Shown one piece after another: positions 49,081 to 60,795 of a stretch of 64,000 nt of DNA. Source of the DNA: Lycorma delicatula (taxonomy: Eukaryota > Arthropoda > Insecta > Hemiptera > Fulgoridae); NCBI RefSeq assembly GCF_047948215.1, contig NC_134458.1, forward strand, positions 136,818,536 through 136,882,535, read 5' to 3'. The notes beneath the pieces are model-generated. The model was not told where the DNA came from. It did no database searches and saw only the letters and a list, made by a program, of their open reading frames with translations. Every line of letters starts with the position of its first letter. Positions within the stretch are counted from its first letter, which is position 1. A program made the translations under genes and the position numbers.

Positions 49081-49959
49081 ATCTATATAAAATAAGGTGT
49101 ACTGCATAGACATAGTATGAGCACTTTTATTCTCGGCCAAAACCATCAGGAACTTACGACATAGTTTTACTTGATTAAATTGTAATTAAAAAATAATTTT
49201 TAGCATTATAATAAGTATATAACGTATATTTACTTTACGTGTATGAACAATATGTAAGTGAATAAAAAATATCGTTTTACTCCCTATTTATATTATATTT
49301 TCATGAACGGTTACATCTACTGGCTTTATTTGGGTAGTGTCAATGAAATCAATGAACGTGCAGTATTTGATGTTTTCAGCAGGACATGTTGTCTGAGGGG
49401 GTCTACTGCAGCTTTTCCCTTTCTATTTACTGATAAGAAGGTACGACGTTAAGGTGGATCCATAATTGTACCAGAATTAAGTATATCTACATCATATTTC
49501 TATGAAAAACAAGAAAAAAAGTTTGGGTAGAATAAAACAATGCGTATAAAACATTATGGCTCTGCAGAGGAAGACACAAATATAAATTTATACTGTTTCT
49601 AAACTATGTAATAATGTGCAGTTCTGAACTCGCGTAACAGTACCTTGATCGGGATTCATGTCCACTGCCTGGAAGAGATATGAATAAACTATTATATAGG
49701 ATTATCTCATTTTCTGATCCCTGTGTGGGTAAATTATCCCTTTATTATGATTATCTTACTCTTAATTTCTCTTCTACGGTGCTTTTCTGAGAATTTTTTT
49801 CTGGAGATCCATTTTATCCGCGAAAAGGATGTATAAACCTCTTTGAGTTAGCGCATGTGTAGTATTATTGTTATCTGTATTAAACGACTTTACTCAAAAA
49901 CCTAACCAAAGGACGTTGTTTCTTACCTATTGATGTATTGTAACCTTTTTTTCTTTTTC
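49081..49959. other. AT-rich sequence, no gene recognised
   Basis: A 64-codon frame at 49258-49452 (plus) has no recognisable domain. Nothing else was found. Confidence 0.4.
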
Positions 49960-50660
49960 CGTAGGAAGTGAGAAAATTTGCCTGAAGCAAACGCCCAGCA
50001 TCCGCACATACTGGGTGTGTGGTGTTCACTGCCTACGTGGTGGGACCCGCTAAAAACCCACTTCCTCAGCCAGGGTGGTGCTGAAATTGACGTAAAGGTA
50101 TGACAGGTACACTTCTCATTCACATCAATATTTACATAGAACTTTCAGACACTATTTACACTCGATATTTACAATTAATAATATAGACAGCTCAGAATAT
50201 ATACACTATAACTAGATCGACCTCAGACAACAAAAACGCGTCCCGCGGGAGCCATTGGTGACAATGCCGAGGCACCCCTTGATACTTGACACTTTCTTGT
50301 CCGTCAGAAAATCCCACGTTGACACCGCAGTCTGGCTCTATGCATTATAATCGTGTTGGATCCAGCTGTCAGAGATCTTGGGATGTACGATAAACGCGTT
50401 TTCGAAGTTTTGCCAGCACTCAGACATTGCGATGTGTTACTAAAACATTCCACAAGAAGTTTTCCCGTTTTCCAGAGTGGGAAACTCTGCCGCGTCGCAA
50501 GAGCCAATTCGGTTACTTTCAGGACACACCCTGTTCTCATCATGACTGGAGTACATACAACGAATCCATATCGTATTCCTATTCTAATCGATCATACAGT
50601 TGCTGTAGATATAGAGGGCGTTTTACCAATATATGTATATCGTACGACGAAATAAGTAAT
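49960..50660. other. GC-richer block, possible worn retroelement or exon
   Basis: Two GC-richer parts (49960-50100 and 50215-50560) flank an AT-rich one. The first is preceded by a pyrimidine tract ending CCGTAG and followed by AAAGGTATGA, an intron/exon-like arrangement, but all three frames contain stops. A 100-codon plus frame (50353-50655) with segments such as DLGMYDKRVFEVLPALRHC looks protein-like, but no family was recognised. An LTR retrotransposon remnant is an alternative, since TGTGTGGTGTTCAC and CTCAGACAACA could bound an LTR. Confidence 0.3.
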
Positions 50661-51769
50661 AGTGATGTAAATTAATAAGATTGATTTTTTTAGGTTTTTT
50701 ATGTATTATGAATCATCATCATCAGGAATCAAAGTAAAATACATGGTAACAACTCTGTATATTTTATGGAAAACCATATAAAAGAAAAAAAATGCCTCGG
50801 TAACGATAAAACAATATTCTTTTTAAAAATCCAATTTAAATTCAGATATTTTGTAAAGAGATATTTTTATATAAGAGTCTATTCATTATAATTAGTCTTT
50901 TTTATATGTGACATATTGTGAACATCATTCGTTCCAAAAACTAGAAATAGTCATGGAAGTATAATTATATCTACAATTATAAAATATGATCTCTTTAGGC
51001 ACTTTGAAAACAGTGTTTACAATTCTGCGACTATAGAAAATTTTATTTCTAATAAAGCAATATTCATTCTCATGTAATTCTTAATTAAATTACGTAATAT
51101 ATTTAGTTTTACTACCAACAATCATTATTAAACATTGCTTTTATTTCTGCCAATGTAAGATAAATAAATTTATTTCTCTAAGTAAATAAGAGAATCGGTT
51201 AAATAAATTTTCAATCTGAAAATAAATATAAATAAGAACACAACGTATTTATTAGAGCTTAAAATTAATGCACATATTTTAAAAGATACAACAAATAAAT
51301 GGATTGCCCAAGTGGAGTAAGAGATACATGACTGACTATTACGATTCACAACACGCGCAACTCTTGTAAATCTATTTTTCTGTATGGTGACATTCAAATA
51401 AAACTAATAAGAAAGTGGTAAAAAATAATAAGAAAAACGACGAGGAGCAACAAGAATGTTATATATATATATATATATGGAATGGAAGACAAAACATCGA
51501 AATTAAGACGACAGTTCAGTTTCTTGATATTTGTTAAGAAGAAGACAAGACAGTCAAAAAAGAACAGTTCAAAAAAAAAGAAATAAATAAAGAAAAAACT
51601 TGCCACAAATCTTGAACGAGACAATATATTTTACTGACCGACAGATAGACATTTAAACAGTCACAGAGAAAGATATATATAGAAAGAGAGAGACGGATAG
51701 AAAGATTCATACAGATAAAGAAAGAGGCATGCATGGCAGAACTGACTGGACAGGATTGAGTTTTGAGAT
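50661..51769. other. AT-rich and purine-rich non-coding stretch
   Basis: Includes a TA run at about 51459-51479 and GA-rich DNA to 51740. Overlapping minus frames at 51170-51734 are Phe/Leu/Ser-rich products of this bias and are not called. Confidence 0.45.
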
Positions 51770-52190
51770 GGTAGTCAATCGTGCGGATGTGACGAAGGAA
51801 GTGATGGTGGTACGCGGTGGCCGGGTTCGGAGCGAGGTGCGAAGGGGGTTACCTACCACTCCATACCATACCCCTCACCGGTTGTGTCTCTGATAAGCTG
51901 TTTAATTAACCACTGTCGTGAAGGATTGATGGCTCCAGTAGTGGACAACATCTATAGTCTCCAGCCACTGCATCTCATTACTACCCACCACACTACAACA
52001 CAAATACTCTTATATACACACCACACTTACCGCTTACTATACGTATAAACGTGTATAACATACACCTAACTTTACCGTAGACTGCAATCTTTTATTGGCC
52101 GGTGGTGCAACGACCAAACAAAAACTTCTTACCACACCAACGCAGCATGCAATTTAATTCAATGCAATCTACTGTACTGCATATAACAAC
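51770..52190. other. GC-richer unique block
   Basis: Contains GGTACGCGGTGGCCGGG, GGAGCGAGGTGCGAAGG and many CCACAC phrases. No convincing frame or repeat partner was found. It may be conserved non-coding sequence; this cannot be tested here. Confidence 0.3.
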
Positions 52191-53217
52191 TAGACTATAA
52201 TAATGTCAAATAATTTATCAGAATCAATAAATATATACAATTACCTTAGAAAAACGCAATTTTAAAATGCCACTTAAATTTTAAAGGTTATAATACACGT
52301 ACCATTAAAAGAAAATATTTTTTCCACTTTATCTTTTACCGTCACATTCTTAGTGTCTTTCATTATTCGATTTATTTTTTCGTAAATATAATTTCAAAAT
52401 GAAACAAAAATCGATTAAAATTATTTGTAATTGTTCAATTTATTTTTAATTTGTAACAGCTTATGAATAACGGTTTTATTTCATTTTAAATAATTTACAA
52501 ATTAATTTTTAATATGTTATCTCGACTTCAAAAAATAAAAAAAACCATTTTTATTATCATTTAAAATCCATAATTCATGGCATCTAAAAACTTCCCTAAA
52601 GATCTGTTTACTTAAGTTGATCCGAATTTAGTTTTCAGTTTTAATTTAATTTTTCAATTTAGTTTTAATTCAATTTTCTGTATAATCAACCGTTACTCTT
52701 TATTAGACTGACCTATTTCGATTTTTTATTTTATAAAAGGTTCCTTTAGCGTAAGGTTTTTAGGGTTTGGAAATAACTAAAAAGGAGAATTTTTGAAGAA
52801 TTACATAGTGTACAATTAATGAAAATAATTATTCATATATTTTTCAATTTTCAGTATTGGATAAACAAATAAATTTTTGTTGGAAATATAAAAATAAATA
52901 ACACTTCAATATAAGATAAATTATAAATATAAAAACAAATCATAAGATAAAAATGGATATGTTAGTCCATATTAATTATCCAAATACAAATATATGAAAT
53001 AATTTCAACGTAAATACATTATATATAAAAAATTACTAGAAAAAATAATTCACACTTTAGAAGCTGCTTTTGAACACATGTACATGTATACACTGAATGG
53101 GATACAGATAAATCATGTTTTTTTTTTTAATTAGTACTATTTAAAAACTCATCAACAGAATAATAATATTCTTTCCGTAAAACAAAAATTAATCGCCTTT
53201 GAAATACAATCTATGGA
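52191..53217. other. AT-rich sequence, nothing recognised
   Basis: Long A and T runs with no open frame of note. Confidence 0.45.
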
Positions 53218-54301
53218 AAAATATATTTTTAGACATTTATTTGAAGAGTATTTGCAAGCCCCAACTAGGGAATATCTCGTTTAGTATAGTTGGAAATGGG
53301 GAATTTTGCAATCACTGTTCAACATTTTTTGCCTTTCTTTACCCCTTTTAAGATCGAATTTCGAAAAATTTAGAAATTTATTTTTAAATTGAACAGATTT
53401 TTTAATTGTTATAAATTGAAGGAAAGCTTTGTTACAAGGTTCGGCAATTTATTAAAATGGTAACGGAAGCAATAAGTCCTTTCCTCGTATTGTGTTGAGT
53501 TAGAAGAAAAGGTTCTGTTGTCTGATTTGGTAAAACGGATATTGATTAATATTTTAGAAATAAGTAACCATTTTTTCCGAAACATTGTACATTCGTAAAC
53601 ATAAACACAAGGATTATTTAACATAATTCATTTTAAATAGAGGTTTCCGCAATTCTTATTTAAAATGGGAGCCAGATAATGATCTGACAGCCCATTTTTG
53701 TATATTAAAAACTTGTTCTGACTTTTTGAAGTAGCTCCAACACTTGATATTTCACGTTACACGAGTATATATGAAGGCATCTTTCCCATAAAAAAAGTTC
53801 CGTGCGTGGGTTTGTTTGTTGTACGTGCTCACATTTTTATTTTAGCTTCTATTGGCGCAGTGCGGACTAATGGTGGTGTTCCGGGGTGCTTTCGAACGAT
53901 TTATACTATTCAAATGATTGAATCCTTTGAACGATTTATACTTCTCTAAAGATTCATCTGTTCGTACTTCTTAATAAGAACAATTTATCTAAACTTATAT
54001 TTGTGTTTTGGGGATAAAAAAAGAAAAACATTGGGGTTAGGGCAGTGTTAAACAGCTAAAATTGTCCAGGATTTTGAAGTTTTACGTGTAAAAGTTTTTG
54101 TTGTAAGTTAGTACGCTAAATTCATGAACGTTATTTAGTTACAATTGGCAAAAAAGGTAAATAAAATAATTTGTAATGCAATATAAACCATATAACATTT
54201 CGCGGCGGGCCATAGGCTCGCTTTTTTCCTAGCGATAAGTCTTGATCATCGCACGAGAAATTTTCATGTAAAAAAACACCCAGAAATCGCTTAATGATAT
54301 A

Positions 54302-55245
54302 TAGAGTGTTTCTAAAATGGTGAGCTGGCTATACTTTTTCAGATTCTTCTTATAAAACTAAACAAAAATAGCCTTTGGAAAAATGGCAATTTGTCCTTAG
54401 ATCTCCTCCTGTCCGCCGTTTTATTTTTATATAAAAATTTACATCTCAAGTTCGGAGATACGAATCACATTAATATTTGGTAAGCGTCTTGGTAATAAAG
54501 TTTTAAAATTACCAAAAAATCAGGAATTAAATACCTTGGCAAATTACAAAATGGAGGCCATGTTTATTTTTCAATCCGTTACATCTCCATAAATATAAGT
54601 TTTATGAAAACGTATTTTTGCTAAAATATTAAGTCTTTTGTTTTGAACAAAATGATATTTTATTTTTTTTAAATCGGTTAACAAATAGCCGAGTTATACC
54701 AGAAAATTGATGTTATAATTTTTAATTTTAATTTTTTATGTTCTCTACTTTACGTTCAATTCGAGTAGATATTAATTGTTTTTATTTATTGTTAATTCTA
54801 GTATTGTAAAATTCTAGTATCAAGTTAAGAAATAATTTTCTCACAATAAAATGTAGTATTACATAATAATAAAATAATTGATAATTTTTTTTCACTTCAA
54901 TTTTTCACTTTGGAAGGTACCATGAGGATTCTCGTCGCTCCAGATACGCTGGTTGTGAGAGTTTTGAACATCATTCTTGTTGAACAAAGCTTCATTTTTA
55001 TATTGTTAACATGATCGGCAATAACAGTTGTGCAAAATAATTCAAAAGTGAAAAATTAATATCAATTGTTTTATTATTATGTAATATTACATTTTATTGT
55101 GAGAAAATTATTTCTTAATTTGATACTAATTTACAACACTAAAATTCACATAAATAAAAACATTTATATTTACTCTAATTGAACGTAAAGTAGAGAACAT
55201 AAAAAAATTAAATTTAAATTAAATTAAATTTACATGTGAATACCT
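54302..55245 (-). mobile_element. Tc1-like foldback derivative with transposase scrap
   Basis: The left tip TAGAGTGTTTCTAAAATGG resembles other Tc1-like tips in the window. An inverted repeat of about 165-180 bp (54733-54912 against 55045-55208) contains GTTCTCTACTTTACGTTCAA, AATAATTTTCTCACAATAAA and TTTTTCACTTT. The loop retains a piece of transposase. It appears to be an internally deleted element. The right terminal tip matching 54302 was not found, so the right boundary is approximate. Confidence 0.65.
54915..55010 (-). pseudogene. Transposase fragment (DUF4817/Tc1-like)
   Basis: Minus-strand reading gives KNEALFNKNDVQNSHNQR followed by IWSDENPHGTF. This matches the stretch just after the first catalytic Asp in this family; compare NSRIWSTENPH in the 37.2 kb transposase and NEHKWAEVNPH at 62.1 kb. 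Only about 30 codons remain, in the loop of an inverted repeat. Confidence 0.75.
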
Positions 55246-55445
55246 AAAAATTACCTAACTTTTTCGAGATTCGACCTTGAAAGGGGTGAAGAATGGTAAA
55301 AAAAGTTTGAAAAATAACTGCAAATTTTCCCCATTTTCGACTATACTAAACGAGATATTCACTAGAATGGGGCTTGCAAATATTCTTCAGATAAATACGA
55401 ATATCAAAAAATAATTTTCGAGTCTTTTTGAATTTCGATTTTTTA

Positions 55446-55594
55446 AGGAGTATGACGGTATGGAGCTCGGCGGATCAACCAACACATCCACTGTTACTGT
55501 ATGTGTGACGCGACTGGACCTGCGTCCGGTTACTTGACTAAAAATCATAAAATAAAAATAATTAAAAGATTTTTTAAAAAATGAGAACGAAGTC
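55446..55594. other. GC-richer spacer
   Basis: Short segment with GGAGCTCGGCGGATC and GACGCGACTGGACCTGCG; no frame recognised. Confidence 0.3.
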
Positions 55595-55880
55595 CGGTCA
55601 TCTCCTTGTGGTGTTTGTCGGGTAACGCTAAGAACCGGGAAAAATAAACTTTTACTTGTACTTCGTACGGGTAATTAGTTATTACTAGTATTTTTATGAT
55701 GGAGGACGACTGTTTTGAAACCGAAATTCTTAGATCACTCAACGTGTCGGGTTCGGTACTGACACAAACTGTTAATATAAAAAAATCATAATATATGATA
55801 TATGTTTAATAAATTGAACAGCCTTTAATTTTTATTTATCATTATTATTCTCACAAGCAAGTTTAATTTTGAGCTCTCTT
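55595..55880 (+). repeat. Repeat family D, copy 2 (uninterrupted)
   Basis: Matches 32364-32870 without the SINE. TATTTTTATGATGGAGG at 55688-55704 is followed directly by the sequence that lies beyond the SINE in the other copy, so this copy shows the pre-insertion state of the locus family. It ends near ATTCTCACAAGCA. Confidence 0.72.
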
Positions 55881-56622
55881 GCTAGAAGAGAAAAATGAGC
55901 GGAGCGAGCCATGACGGCTAAATATCCCAAGACCGCGATGGGAAAGGCAAGTAACATGTAGCGTGGGTAAGCCGAATTGGGGATGCTAGAAATGGATAAA
56001 ATTTAATTAATCTAATACATCAAATTTTGCATAGAATATTAAAATGTTAATGGAAAATTGTTTCCTCATACAGTTATACCCATTGTAGGAGATAATGAGT
56101 ATTTTTTTCTCATTTTCATGTACCGAGTCTCTTTCTCATCTCATGTACTGTACACAGCTATTAGAGACCTAAGTTCGGGAAATAATTGTGTCACATGTGG
56201 AGGAGAATTGGGACGGATTCTCAAGTACGACGGAAAATAATTGAGGTCACAACTATTCGAGCTACAATGAATATTTCGTTCAAATGTCCAAAGGTTCGAC
56301 TTGTGGTAGATTGTGTGAGCTGTTAGCGGCTGGTAGATTATTTCCATTTGTATTGAGGTTTACCGCAATGGTTAACTTTTCAATGCTACATTCTAAATCG
56401 GCCCTTATCAGGGCTATATAAATTTAAGTGTTGGGCAACAATTCCTTGTTTATCGTATATTCCTTCTATATTATTAACAAAAATTCTTATTTACCATTTT
56501 ATAGGATAATTAAAATCTAAAAGCAGTATTCTTGATTAAATAACTTTTATTTATAAGTAAATTAATAAATAAGTTTGCTATTAAAAAAATATTGCGGGTG
56601 AAGCCGCGACGGGGTACAGCAA
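55881..56622. other. No gene recognised
   Basis: A GC-richer patch at 55890-55985 contains GAGCGGAGCGAGCC, similar to the GAGCGAAGCGAACC end of repeat family A. GCGGGTGAAGCCGCGACGGG at about 56594 is an isolated GC-rich phrase. Overlapping frames at 56058-56347 were not recognised. Confidence 0.4.

Positions 56623-56666
<44 letters not shown>
56623..56666. repeat. (GT)n-(TA)n microsatellite
   Basis: GT run passing directly into a TA run, as at 39.2 kb. Confidence 0.95.
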
Positions 56667-56670
<4 letters not shown>

Positions 56671-57069
56671 ATTCCATTTTAGTACGAGTAAAAAGATTTG
56701 AGTAAATTATTACAATACTTAAGTTAAAAAGTAATGTATTCATTCATACTTTACATAGTTTACGATCTGTAGTTGTATATTTATTCTTAGCAATGTTTTT
56801 TAAGAGGTATCCATCTTTAAACAAAAGTAGATTTTAGGATGTAAATAAAAATAAAATAAGTAAACAAAGGCTTACTCGGTTTTTTAAATTTTGAACTTTT
56901 AAAGTCAGTCTCAAATTAATTGTTAATCAGTTTATCGGTTTTCACCTTCCGCAAAATTCAAAATATTAAAATTTAAATAAATAGTAAATTAACATTAATT
57001 TTTCGTTTCAGTGTGGAAATCCTGAAGTAAAAAAAACAATTACTTTAATATATAAAAATAAACGACAAA
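56667..57069. other. AT-rich sequence, nothing recognised
   Basis: Spacer before the LINE fragment, with no open frame. Confidence 0.45.
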
Positions 57070-57748
57070 ACAAGACTAAGGTAATGTATACCAGCCAAAA
57101 TTATGTGCGTATCCAACGACAGACAAGCACTGGAACAGGTTTTCAGCTTTAAATTCCTGAAAGCAAATATTGGTTCAGGATGATAAAAATGGAGAAGCTG
57201 ATAATGAAACTGATACTTGTGGCAAGTTCCATTACTTGCTATTCAGGGGCTTCATGAATATATGAGAGGCGAATATGGCAATTAAAATAGCTGTCTTTAA
57301 TTCAACATATATTCCTCCTTTACTGTATTTCACTGAGATTTGGACTATGTCAGAGAGGAGCAGAAGTAAACTACAGGCTCAGGAAATAAGATATCTCAGA
57401 AGATTATTGGATAAAACTAAACGAGATCGCATTAGAAGCAGTAATTAAAGATAAACCGTGAATAAAAAGCCCATTATCCACATGACAGTAAAAGGTCAAT
57501 ATAGATGGCAGGGGACATTTTTGAGAATGAGTGAAGATGCTGCCCAGAAAGATGTGGGAATGCAACACAAGATAGACAAGATAGAAGAAGGAAGAAGTCG
57601 AGGTAGGCCCAGGAAACGATGGGAGGATGAGGTTTTATTAGACGGGAGGAGACTGAGGGAGGCAGATGGCTGGAGACCTGAAAGCATTGAGATTTTTCGT
57701 AACCTTGACACCTACAATAATAAGACACGAATAAGAAAGAAAAAATAA
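57070..57748 (+). pseudogene. LINE reverse-transcriptase ORF, C-terminal fragment
   Basis: Segments typical of the end of a non-LTR retrotransposon polyprotein appear in order. First come TKVMYTSQN and a FKYLG-like region in mixed frames. Then in one frame from 57308: YIPPLLYFTEIWTM (usual LLYGSETWT), SRSKLQAQEIRYLRRLL and KTKRDRIRSSN. After two TAA stops near 57444 and 57450 the frame continues with KPIIHM, GQYRWQGTFLRMSEDA, and GRSRGRPRKRWEDEV, ending at the TAA of 57746-57748. The endonuclease and the catalytic YxDD part of the reverse transcriptase are absent, so this is a 5'-truncated, decayed copy. It belongs to a LINE other than the ORF1-bearing family at 11-13 kb as far as can be told. 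Confidence 0.85.
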
Positions 57749-58381
57749 ACGAAAAGAATAATAATATATTAAAATAACAATAATCAATTTATTATTTTTA
57801 TTTTTAATGATTGATTCCGGTCAAAAAAATCGTTCTAATATCAAAAACTAATTATTAATTTTACGCAAATAAAAAAAAATAATTTTAAAAACAACCTCGT
57901 TACTATCTTGCAAATATTTTATAGAAGATAAAAAGAAGTGAATATAATATGAGATCTATTCGTAAACCATTGGGCCGACCGCTAATTTCGTTTTTTCAAT
58001 ATTCAATTTGTCAATTGCTTTTGCTATAGTCACGCGTGCAGTTGGACACAAATCATGTAGATTTCTCGAAGATTTGGGCAAATAGAGTTCACAAAATTTC
58101 CAAAAACTTATCACAAAACATCCGTAGTTGAATGGAAATTTTCGAGATTTATTTAAATTTAAAAAAATCACAGAACAACAAATATCACAGAGTATGATCT
58201 TGATTTAGATATGGTTGGATCATCAAAATGTTTGCTGAAGAACTAACTACCTTCTATTTTGAAGGATAGAATTATTATTCCGGCTAATCAGTAAGAGAAT
58301 ACTTTTTGTAGATTTTTTGGTAATATAGTTGATTAATTTTGTCTGCTTGATAATATAAAAAATATTGTGTAACCGTGTATT
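57749..58381. other. AT-rich sequence, nothing recognised
   Basis: A 71-codon minus frame at 57956-58171 has no recognisable motif. Confidence 0.45.
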
Positions 58382-58412
58382 AAAACCTGTTTAAAAGTAT
58401 TAAAACAGGTTT
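58382..58412. repeat. Small inverted repeat
   Basis: AAACCTGTTT and AAACAGGTTT pair around an AT-rich loop. Confidence 0.8.
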
Positions 58413-58639
58413 ACTTTACCGTTTCAAAAAATTAAGCGATAACGGAATCCACCCAATCAGAAGACAGTTTACAAGAATTTAACTAAACTGTATATTTTAG
58501 CTGTAGTAGTACATATAGATCACACTTGGTTTGTTGGCTTGTAGTATTACAGAAATTACGCATTCCTATTCGTAAAAAGAAAGTGGGATATCATACGGAC
58601 GTACATTTGTTGAAGAGAGCTGAAGAGTGTGTGCTTATG

Positions 58640-58870
58640 TTACGTCTATACGTAGGTGTAGCGAAAGAGGTGGTAAAGACAGAAAGAGAGCGTTAGGTGG
58701 GTCGACGGTGCAAATAAAGAGGTCTTCCCCGTTGCTAGGTAACCACTGCTGGTCAGTCATAGACGTCTCCAGCAAGGCATGGATGTCTCCATGGATACGA
58801 ATACGTGATGCTTCTCCGATACTCATATTCCACCTTCCTTTCCCCTTACTTTTAACCTAACCTCTTCACC
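58640..58870. promoter_or_regulatory. GC-richer island with X-box-like palindromes
   Basis: GTTGCTAGGTAACC at 58731-58744 fits the palindromic X-box bound by RFX-family factors (GTTRCC, short spacer, GGYAAC type). GTCTCCATGGATAC at 58785-58798 has the same dyad layout with more deviations. They lie 40 bp apart in a GC-richer segment whose short frames on both strands (58627-58860) are not recognisable proteins. RFX sites control ciliary genes in insects. No neighbouring gene is visible, so the assignment is tentative. Confidence 0.3.
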
Positions 58871-58888
58871 AACCCTTCCATACATAGA

Positions 58889-58932
58889 CACCCATACACA
58901 TACACACATACATACATACATACATACACACA
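58889..58932. repeat. (CATA)n tetranucleotide repeat
   Basis: CA and CATA units in tandem, TACATACATACATACATACA at its core. Confidence 0.85.
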
Positions 58933-60795
58933 GAAATATCAGTCACCCTCTTCTCAAGGCAGCAAGGTTTATTCCCCTTTCTACCATTCAATTATTTATT
59001 TCATATTCTGGACGACTGTCCGTGGAACCAGAACTTGGCTGGACATAGGGGATGGAATAATAAACCATTCATTCAAACATTCAATATTGCTATCAACTCA
59101 CACTAAACTCTCTTAAAAAAAAATGAAGAAAAAATTAATAAACCAAGTACTTATTCCAAAATGAACTCGAATCCAGAATATTATAATAAAACTTCATAAT
59201 TATACATAATTAACTAATTGTGACTGATATAACGTTTACTATTCCCGGAAAAAAAAAGGAATTGATGCTAACTTATGAAGATCAATTAATTATATTTTTC
59301 CCTTAAAAATGATTTATTATTAATTCAATTAATGTGATATCAATAACTTAATAGAATAGAATATAAAGTAATGTCAACCAGTTTTCTTTGATGTATTTTA
59401 TGTATATATATATATATATACAAAGTGAAAAAAAACTAATCCGATTCATTTAACACTAATTCTCCATTTGATGGTACTTTCCTTTTAAGAATTATATACT
59501 GATATTTTTAGAATTATTTTTATCTAATAAAAATAATGAAAATAATGAAAAAAATTTTATCTAATAAAAATAAGATGTATTTCTACATCTTTCTATCGAT
59601 ATTTTGAATGAACGATTCATAATTCAGTTTAATAATTTCACGCACAAAAAAAAATCTGAGAATAGGTTTCAATTTGAGTTTAGTTTAGGAAGTCTGGGCT
59701 TATTCTCGAATGATCAATTAATTTCTGGAAAACTATTTCTTTATGTCGTATACTTATTTTTAGTACACAAATTTTTACAATTTTGATGTTGAATCTACCT
59801 TTCTAACAGGACGAGGGATGTTTCCTAAGGATGATTTTCCCTTAATGCCCAGATAAAGACTCTCTCTCTCTCTCTCTTTTACAGATCGGGTGAAACGGAA
59901 GTGTAATAAGTTTAAATGTTAAGCGAATGAGTGCGAATATGAGAACCAATACATAATTGGGAAATCCTATAATTTCAAACGCTACCGTTGTGTGTTTTAT
60001 TTACAATTGGGCATACAATCTCCGGTAGATTAAGTTTTGATTCAAGCAGTTATAATCTGGCTCCGAATACGAATATCATTTCGAACAACTACATATGTAA
60101 GGGATATTAATAAATAAAAAAATTAAACTCAAAAAGAGTGGTGCTTCGAAGTGGGTGCTTAGCAAACTAAAATAAAATGTGCGGACGAATATTCATTCAG
60201 CAGTGGATTTTTGATTGTGTTTGTAGAAAGTCTGAGTATTTGTAAAGATGCCTAACCGTATTTTCTGCAATTTAATGATCAAACTGCACATTAGAGAAGG
60301 ATCGGTCATTTATTCTTCCTAATACAGGTCCTACATATCTATCAAATTGAAAAAAGAAGGATTTCAGCATTTTCGAATAAATGTACTTCCAGTTTCATGC
60401 GTCCATAGTCTGGCGCTTATATTTAAACTACCAAATTTTAAATACGTTAATCTTATCGATATTAAATATGTTAATATTATCAATATGTTAGTATCATCAA
60501 TACGATAACCGTCAGTTATCGCATTAAGTCTGAAATTTATTTAAACGTATATGGCAGCATGCAGTCCGTAACTACAACTCTTCGGTAGTACTTTGGCATT
60601 CATCAGCAAATTATGACTTCCAAAAGTACATGTGGTTAAATGGCTACAAAAAACGTATCATTTTAACTTGAACACATCACAAAAATGGTTTATTTATTTA
60701 CTAGTAAAAGTACTTCATTTGTATGACTAAGTAAGATGTAATATTATTTAGGGTTAAATGCTACACTAACTTCAGTCGTAAATTCTTCATATATA
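58933..60795. other. AT-rich non-coding stretch
   Basis: Contains a TA run at about 59404-59421 and a CT run at 59861-59877. No gene was recognised; the 60-codon frame at 59604-59786 is not convincing. Confidence 0.45.

Larger units (their letters stand above)
53218..55445. mobile_element. Long-inverted-repeat element interrupted by a second element
   Basis: About 150 bp at 53236-53385 is inverted at 55260-55440. Shared phrases are ATTTGCAAGCCCC, GAATATCTCGTTTAGTATAG and AAAATGGGGAA-type sequence, then CACCCCTTT-type sequence leading into TCGAATNTCGAAAAA. The interior includes AT-rich DNA and, from 54302, a different hairpin element. The 71-codon minus frame at 53409-53624 has no known domain. 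No transposase of its own was recognised. Confidence 0.7.

Noticed and set aside
51170..51734. Three overlapping minus-strand frames
   Set aside because: Hydrophobic low-complexity translations of GA-rich and AT-rich DNA, with no supporting motif.
57474..57728. 84- and 71-codon minus-strand frames
   Set aside because: Antisense shadows of the LINE C-terminal coding fragment.
58635..58826. Protein-coding exon in the GC-richer island
   Set aside because: Open frames on both strands are short, overlap each other and contain no recognisable domain.
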